18,033 bases of DNA from CAZVCG01 sp964626265 (GTDB taxonomy: Bacteria; Pseudomonadota; Alphaproteobacteria; UBA9219), in the NCBI GenBank assembly GCA_964626265.1, contig CAZVCG010000039.1:1-18033 (forward strand), written 5' to 3'. Every line of letters begins with the position of its first letter. Within the stretch, counting starts at the first letter, position 1. The notes under the pieces are model-generated. The model was given only the letters and a program-made list of their open reading frames with translations. It had not been told where the DNA came from and did no database searches. Positions 14,705-18,033 of this stretch are shown here, piece after piece. The translations under genes and the position numbers were made by a program.

Positions 14705-15409
14705 TTAATGGAATCCTGGCCCGTCAGGTGGTTTGGGTTGTTGAGGAGCGCTATTGGGATGACGCATTTCCGGATAAGCAATGCGCTTAAGATTAGCCGC
14801 GTAAAAATGCCGCGCTAATGCTTCTTCATCGCGCTTGGATAGTCTTATTCGAGAACCGGTCTGTTCATCTCTGATTTCAGAAATTTGATAGTAGGTGCTC
14901 TTACCCTTTTCTCGATACCTATAATCATTCAAGTCTTTGACTTCTTCATGCTCGTGTCCGGGAACACGGCTTTGCATGGGGGCGACATAACCAACAGCGT
15001 TTAGATCAAGGGGTTCATCGTCCGGCCTGCGCCAGTCGATGGCGATGGCGTTGCCGTTAATGAGATAAATCTGATTGTCGGCGTCAATATAATGGTATTC
15101 GACCTTGACTTCTTCCCCGTCAATCACATGCACGCTTGATGTCTTCTTGTAGAATTGCCTGTTCTTCCGGCTCATTTTCGAGACGTCGACGGGCGTGGGG
15201 CGATAGCAAGGCAGGTTTTTTTCTTCACCGGCATCGGGATAGACGAAATCCTCTCCCGTTTCGGGATCGACGACGCGTACAAGCTTCGGCGAAGATTTCG
15301 CCTTCGCTTCTGTGTCGTCGGGTTGCCCCGAAGTGGAAAAGGGCTTCATCATCGCGTCGATCAGGTTCGACCAAATCGTTTCAAGCTTTATGTTCTCTAA
15401 ACTCAACAT
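14705..15409 (-). CDS. Hypothetical protein, first gene of a two-gene operon
   Basis: Unrecognised 234-residue protein, ATG at 15409 with an AGGGG ribosome site. No signal peptide or membrane helix is seen, so probably cytoplasmic. A short amphipathic N-terminus (1-25) is followed by an acidic linker. Next comes a beta-rich core, with VRVVDPETGEDFVYPDAG (44-61) and EEVKVEYHYIDADNQIYLIN (99-118), whose alternating pattern suggests strands. A charged part (150-205) contains SKRDEEALARHFYAANLKRI, likely a helix. The tail (217-234) is proline-rich. One cysteine only (C68). It is the promoter-proximal gene of the pair with the 324-aa protein, and the shared operon suggests a shared process. The 502-bp gene-free region lies upstream. 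Function unknown. Confidence 0.75.
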   Translation of the reverse strand: MLSLENIKLETIWSNLIDAMMKPFSTSGQPDDTEAKAKSSPKLVRVVDPETGEDFVYPDAGEEKNLPCYRPTPVDVSKMSRKNRQFYKKTSSVHVIDGEEVKVEYHYIDADNQIYLINGNAIAIDWRRPDDEPLDLNAVGYVAPMQSRVPGHEHEEVKDLNDYRYREKGKSTYYQISEIRDEQTGSRIRLSKRDEEALARHFYAANLKRIAYPEMRHPNSAPQQPKPPDGPGFH

Positions 15410-15767
15410 AGCAATCCCCTTGAATATCCAAAAATAATTTCATCAATCCGCGCTTTGCTAAAATATGCATGCCCGCATGGCTGCAGGGGCATCTTACCAA
15501 AAAAAAGCGCCAGTTAGGGAAAATATACAATACTTTCAATGACATGGTTTATTATGTGTTAACGGAGATTGGTTTTTTAAGAAATGGGGGCGTTCTGTTA
15601 ACCAAAGGCGGAATTCCTTAACATAAAAGAGCGAGGTTACCGCGCCGATTTGTGGTTCAGACTTGTTCGTCGGGGAAAAAGTACGTTGCGTTAATCATAA
15701 ACGCTCCTTGTTAAGGTTTTCTTGGAAAATCAGCGCCACGGTTTCCGGCATTTTGGGGCTTTAATGG

Positions 15768-15823
15768 AGGAGGATTTTGGCATTATTGGCCTAAAAAAAG
15801 GAAGATTTTGGCATTATCGCCTT
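15768..15823 (+). repeat. Two-copy tandem repeat, 31-bp period
   Basis: Two 25-bp copies (15768-15792 and 15799-15823) share AGGA-G/A-GATTTTGGCATTAT and then diverge slightly. The period of 31 bp is not a multiple of three, so they are not coding repeats. Similar spacing on the same face of the helix (about three turns) would suit paired protein-binding sites; that is inference. Confidence 0.55.
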
Positions 15824-15843
15824 CAATATTGCCCTTAAAACGG

Positions 15844-15905
15844 GGCGGAAAGCGCGGCTTTTTTCATTCAGAAACGCATCGCTTTCCGCCACGGTTTGCC
15901 GTGGC
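15844..15905 (-). terminator. Hairpins downstream of rlmB, probable weak terminator
   Basis: Two stems lie just after the rlmB stop. GCCACGG/CCGTGGC (15888-15894, 15899-15905, 4-nt loop) comes first in the direction of transcription. GGCGGAAAGCG/CGCTTTCCGCC (15844-15854, 15880-15890, 25-nt loop) comes next and is followed by CCGTTTT. They share three bases, so they compete. The second stem plus its short U-run could end rlmB transcription. Confidence 0.4.
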
Positions 15906-15911
15906 AAAAAA

Positions 15912-16826
15912 TCACGCGAACTTCATCTTCTGTTTGCGCGCTTCATAGAGCGAAATCGCGGCGGCGTTGGAGACATTGAGCGTGCCTATCGCGCCGCCGG
16001 TGGGCAGGCGGGCCAGCTCGTCGCAATGCTCGCGGGTCAGGCGGCGCATGCCTTCGCCTTCCGCGCCCATCACCAGCGCAGTGCGGCCCGAAAGATCCAA
16101 TTCGCCCAAAGTCTTGACGCCTTCCTCGGCCAGCCCGACGCACCAATATCCGGCTTCCTGAAGGTCGGTCAGCGCACGCGACAGGTTCGTCACATAAACC
16201 AGCGGAATGTGCTCAACCGCGCCTGAGGCAGACTTGGCTAAAACGCCGGTGGTCGTGGGGGCGTTGCGGTCGGTCATGATGACCGCGCTCGCGCCGAAAG
16301 CTGCTGCGGAACGCAAGATTGCGCCGACATTGTGCGGGTCGGTGACTTGATCCAAAACAACAAGCAAATCAGGCTGTTCCGAAACTTTCAGCAAGGCATG
16401 GAGGGGCGTTTCGGGCAAGGGTTCGGCCTCCAAAACCACGCCCTGATGGACGCTATGCGGGGGGAGGAGGCGGTCGAGTTCCTGCCGCTCCACGATCTTG
16501 GGCGTAGGGCGGGGGAGGCTCTCCAAAACGGCTGCTGCCATAGCTCCGGCAAGGGCTTCCTTGCCGCTTTCCGTCAGCCATAGGCGGTGGCAACGGCGCT
16601 TTGGGTTGAGCCAAGCCTCATGCACAGCATGGATGCCCCACAAAAGCACGCCCTGAGGGTTTGTGCGTAGGGTTTCGGGTGCGGTTTGAGCTGCTTTGTG
16701 TGGCTTAAAAACGGGCTTTTGGGTCTTGTTTTGAGGCTTTTTGCGGCCTTTATGTTGCTGGGGCGCGAAACGCGAGGTTTTAGTCTCTTTGCCCCGCGCG
16801 AAACGTGAAGATTTTTTGTTTTTCAT
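15912..16826 (-). CDS. rlmB: 23S rRNA 2'-O-methyltransferase RlmB (SpoU/TrmH family)
   Basis: Methylates the 2'-hydroxyl of G2251 in 23S rRNA using S-adenosylmethionine. From the ATG at 16826 the product has 304 residues. A strongly basic N-terminal extension (1-50) is followed by an L30e-like substrate-binding domain starting at GIHAVHEAWLNP (64-75), then the SpoU knot domain. The three SpoU motifs are clear: DQVTDPHNVGAILRSAAAFG (159-178), MGAEGEGMRRLT (253-264) and GTLNVSNAAAISLYE (281-295). The arginine and asparagine expected in the active site are present. The lysine/arginine-rich extension is longer than in E. coli RlmB (243 residues) but common in alphaproteobacteria. A TTG at 16865 is in frame, but the extra 13 residues look unrelated to the family. 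Divergent from tRNA-Tyr. Confidence 0.94.
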   Translation of the reverse strand: MKNKKSSRFARGKETKTSRFAPQQHKGRKKPQNKTQKPVFKPHKAAQTAPETLRTNPQGVLLWGIHAVHEAWLNPKRRCHRLWLTESGKEALAGAMAAAVLESLPRPTPKIVERQELDRLLPPHSVHQGVVLEAEPLPETPLHALLKVSEQPDLLVVLDQVTDPHNVGAILRSAAAFGASAVIMTDRNAPTTTGVLAKSASGAVEHIPLVYVTNLSRALTDLQEAGYWCVGLAEEGVKTLGELDLSGRTALVMGAEGEGMRRLTREHCDELARLPTGGAIGTLNVSNAAAISLYEARKQKMKFA

Positions 16827-16848
16827 GCTGTATTTTGGACGTGGTGGA

Positions 16849-16877
16849 TTGACAAGCGCAAGCAAATTCCGTTACGT
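16849..16877 (+). promoter_or_regulatory. Candidate tRNA-Tyr promoter
   Basis: A perfect TTGACA (16849-16854) is followed after 17 bases by TTACGT (16872-16877), a poor -10. Transcription would start about 20 nt before the tRNA. The perfect -35 and the position support it; the -10 is the weak point. Confidence 0.4.
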
Positions 16878-16903
16878 GGCGGACTTTCTTGACTCATCCC
16901 CAT

Positions 16904-16989
16904 GGACAGGTGGCCGAGTGGTTAATGGCAGCAGACTGTAAATCTGCCCGCGCGAGCGTACGGAGGTTCGAATCCTCCCCTGTCCACCA
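16904..16989 (+). tRNA. tRNA-Tyr (GTA anticodon)
   Basis: An 86-nt class II tRNA. The acceptor stem GGACAGG (16904-16910) pairs with CCTGTCC (16979-16985), followed by discriminator A and an encoded CCA (16987-16989). The anticodon stem GCAGA/TCTGC encloses the loop with anticodon GTA (16938-16940), which reads UAC/UAU. A long variable arm (CCGCGCGAGCGTAC region) is typical of bacterial tRNA-Tyr. The T arm contains GGTTCGAATCC. No intrinsic terminator is evident downstream, and no integrated element follows it within the window. Confidence 0.97.
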
Positions 16990-17061
16990 TTGAAAAAGGG
17001 GCTAAGCCGGGCTTACGAAAATAGTGCCCTTGCTTGGTCCTGGTCCCAGTCATCAATTAAG

Positions 17062-18033
17062 TCATTGGCCTTTCATATCGTCACCAAACACCACCGCCGA
17101 AAACACAAATACGTCAGCATCCTGAGACTTCCAGGCTTTCGGCGAAAGTCCTGCCTTTATCGATGTCTGTTCGAGGAAGGCCGGCACATCCCATCCTTGC
17201 TCGACAGGTACCTGGGGCAGCAAGAGGCCTTGATCATCGCCTTTTCTTACGACCAACCCATCTCGGCCTATTTTGATGTCTTTCATATCCGTCAAGCGAT
17301 GGAGCGGCGAAAGAACCGACACTTCATATTCCAGTTCGCCTAATTCCTTAACCGACACAGACGGGAAACGCGGATCTTTCAGGGCGGCGAGAGCCGCGAC
17401 ATGGCGAACGGTTTCAATCAACGGATAGCTTGGCGTTACGTACCCGATACACCCCCGCAATTGGCCATGTTTTTTCAAAGTCACAAACGCGCCCCGCGCG
17501 TTGGTCAATGCCTCGGAAAGTTTTTCGGGCAACGGCGGAATTTTATTGTAGCGCACTGCGTTTTCCACGGTATTTTTCGCCAGCGATAAAAGAATTTCTT
17601 TGTCGGAAGGCAAAAGGGAAAAAATTGTTTGCGACCGGTCATCGGATCTGTTTTCGGATTTAACGATGGCAGCGGCGGCGTATCCGACAACGCCTGACTT
17701 ATCGCCAGTAACATCGCCCGAGTTCGTATATCCTAATATTACGTTATCATTCGCGCCGAGACGTTCGGCCGCGATCATAGCCGCGACTATTGCCCCACCA
17801 CCGCATGCTTCCCATGTACCCTGTTCGGCATTTACCGAAAGGCTGAAATAATCGTTTTCCTTAATGGCGTTTGTTACCTTTTGATCGAGCGCAATAGCTT
17901 GCTCGTAAGGGTGATAATGCGAGAGGTCGGAACTTGCGACGATCAACGTTTCAGGCTGGCGCGAACCGTTTTCTTCTTTAATAGGACTTACGCAAACTGA
18001 ATGGTAGGGCAAGCGAGTTCGCGGGCCAAGAAG
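17062..18033 (-). CDS. MEMO-AMMECR1 fusion protein (AmmeMemoRadiSam system A+B), 5' end missing
   Basis: The frame runs open through the window edge, so the N-terminus is outside; an internal TTG at 18012 is not the start. The visible 323 residues hold two domains. Residues 1-125 are the C-terminal half of a MEMO domain, a dioxygenase-like fold. It has SSDLSHY (34-40), matching the D/H site of MEMO1, and EACGGGAI (76-82), whose cysteine matches a metal-ligand cysteine of MEMO1. Residues 145-317 are an AMMECR1 domain with NARGAFVTL (178-186), the hallmark LRGCIGY (192-198), ALKDPRFP (217-224), LEYEVSVLSP (234-243) and VEQGWDVPAFLEQTSIKAGL (277-296). These two are proteins B and A of the AmmeMemoRadiSam system, whose third member is a radical-SAM enzyme. 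The function of the system is unknown. The partner gene would lie beyond 18033. Confidence 0.93.
   Translation of the reverse strand, partial: LLGPRTRLPYHSVCVSPIKEENGSRQPETLIVASSDLSHYHPYEQAIALDQKVTNAIKENDYFSLSVNAEQGTWEACGGGAIVAAMIAAERLGANDNVILGYTNSGDVTGDKSGVVGYAAAAIVKSENRSDDRSQTIFSLLPSDKEILLSLAKNTVENAVRYNKIPPLPEKLSEALTNARGAFVTLKKHGQLRGCIGYVTPSYPLIETVRHVAALAALKDPRFPSVSVKELGELEYEVSVLSPLHRLTDMKDIKIGRDGLVVRKGDDQGLLLPQVPVEQGWDVPAFLEQTSIKAGLSPKAWKSQDADVFVFSAVVFGDDMKGQ

Larger units (their letters stand above)
15410..15911. other. Gene-free 502-bp region with repeats and hairpins
   Basis: No credible gene. It is A/T-rich at 15420-15720, where the promoter of the 234-aa gene must lie, though I could not single out convincing -35/-10 boxes. 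It also holds many TTAA words, a short tandem repeat (15768-15823) and inverted repeats (15844-15905). The 11-mer CGCCACGGTTT occurs at both 15734-15744 and 15887-15897. The region lies between the starts of one operon and the end of rlmB. Confidence 0.6.

Noticed and set aside
15598..15714. Pairs of TTAA words (15598/15618 and 15691/15711) as CtrA binding sites
   Set aside because: Both pairs have 16-bp spacing, not the 7-bp spacing of the CtrA motif; the region is simply rich in TTAA.
15764..15838. 24-codon open frame starting at 15764
   Set aside because: It is made of the 31-bp-period tandem repeat, read in two different frames, and lacks a proper ribosome site spacing.
16990..17061. Integrated element at the tRNA-Tyr 3' end
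   Set aside because: No repeat of the tRNA end, integrase or phage gene is visible; the adjacent gene is a complete-looking AMMECR1 domain.
1..18033. CRISPR array, toxin-antitoxin pair, defence system, rRNA or phage genes
   Set aside because: None was seen: no regularly spaced repeats of the CRISPR type and no recognisable protein of these classes.

Overview
The window looks like chromosomal DNA of a Gram-negative alphaproteobacterium. It carries the outer-membrane LPS translocon LptD, an ADP-heptose-type glycosyltransferase, a PBP1A-family peptidoglycan synthase and a DsbD thiol reductase. The arrangement rnhA / peroxiredoxin / dsbD / yqgE resembles, from memory, a neighbourhood seen in alphaproteobacteria. 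The order cannot be fixed from the sequence alone; a Micavibrio-like or rhodospirillal lineage is a guess.

Layout, left to right. 51-3197: an unknown membrane-anchored exported protein and lptD, both on the minus strand. 3433-5270: a RhlE-type DEAD-box helicase and a DUF4389 membrane protein, minus strand. 5397-5574: a structured dispersed repeat. 5673-7679: the PBP1A-type synthase (+), convergent with a GT9 glycosyltransferase (7698-8639, -). 8671-8790: a long imperfect palindrome that looks like a small inserted element. 8813-9253: rnhA (+), whose stop codon interlocks with that of a convergent peroxiredoxin (9250-9753, -). 9878-12334: an 8-cysteine secreted protein and dsbD, one minus-strand operon. 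12431-13018: yqgE (+). 13019-13614: an A/T-rich inserted segment with one cysteine-rich exported protein, bounded by two copies of the yqgE 3' end. 13706-15409: a two-gene operon of unknown proteins (-). 15410-15911: a gene-free stretch with repeats and hairpins. 15912-16826: rlmB (-). 16904-16989: tRNA-Tyr (+). 17062 to the window edge: a MEMO-AMMECR1 fusion gene (-), incomplete at its 5' end.

Several genes serve the envelope: LptD and the GT9 enzyme act on LPS, the PBP builds peptidoglycan, and DsbD carries electrons to periplasmic thiols. The two small exported proteins with eight cysteines each, and LptD with its cysteines, are possible clients of that thiol pathway, but this is inference. 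The most unusual signal is the duplicated yqgE 3' end. The two copies are identical for 50 bp and then differ mostly at silent positions. This suggests that incoming DNA replaced the gene's tail and pushed the original tail about 0.7 kb downstream, where it still abuts the next gene. No CRISPR array, transposase, integrase, rRNA or phage gene is visible.
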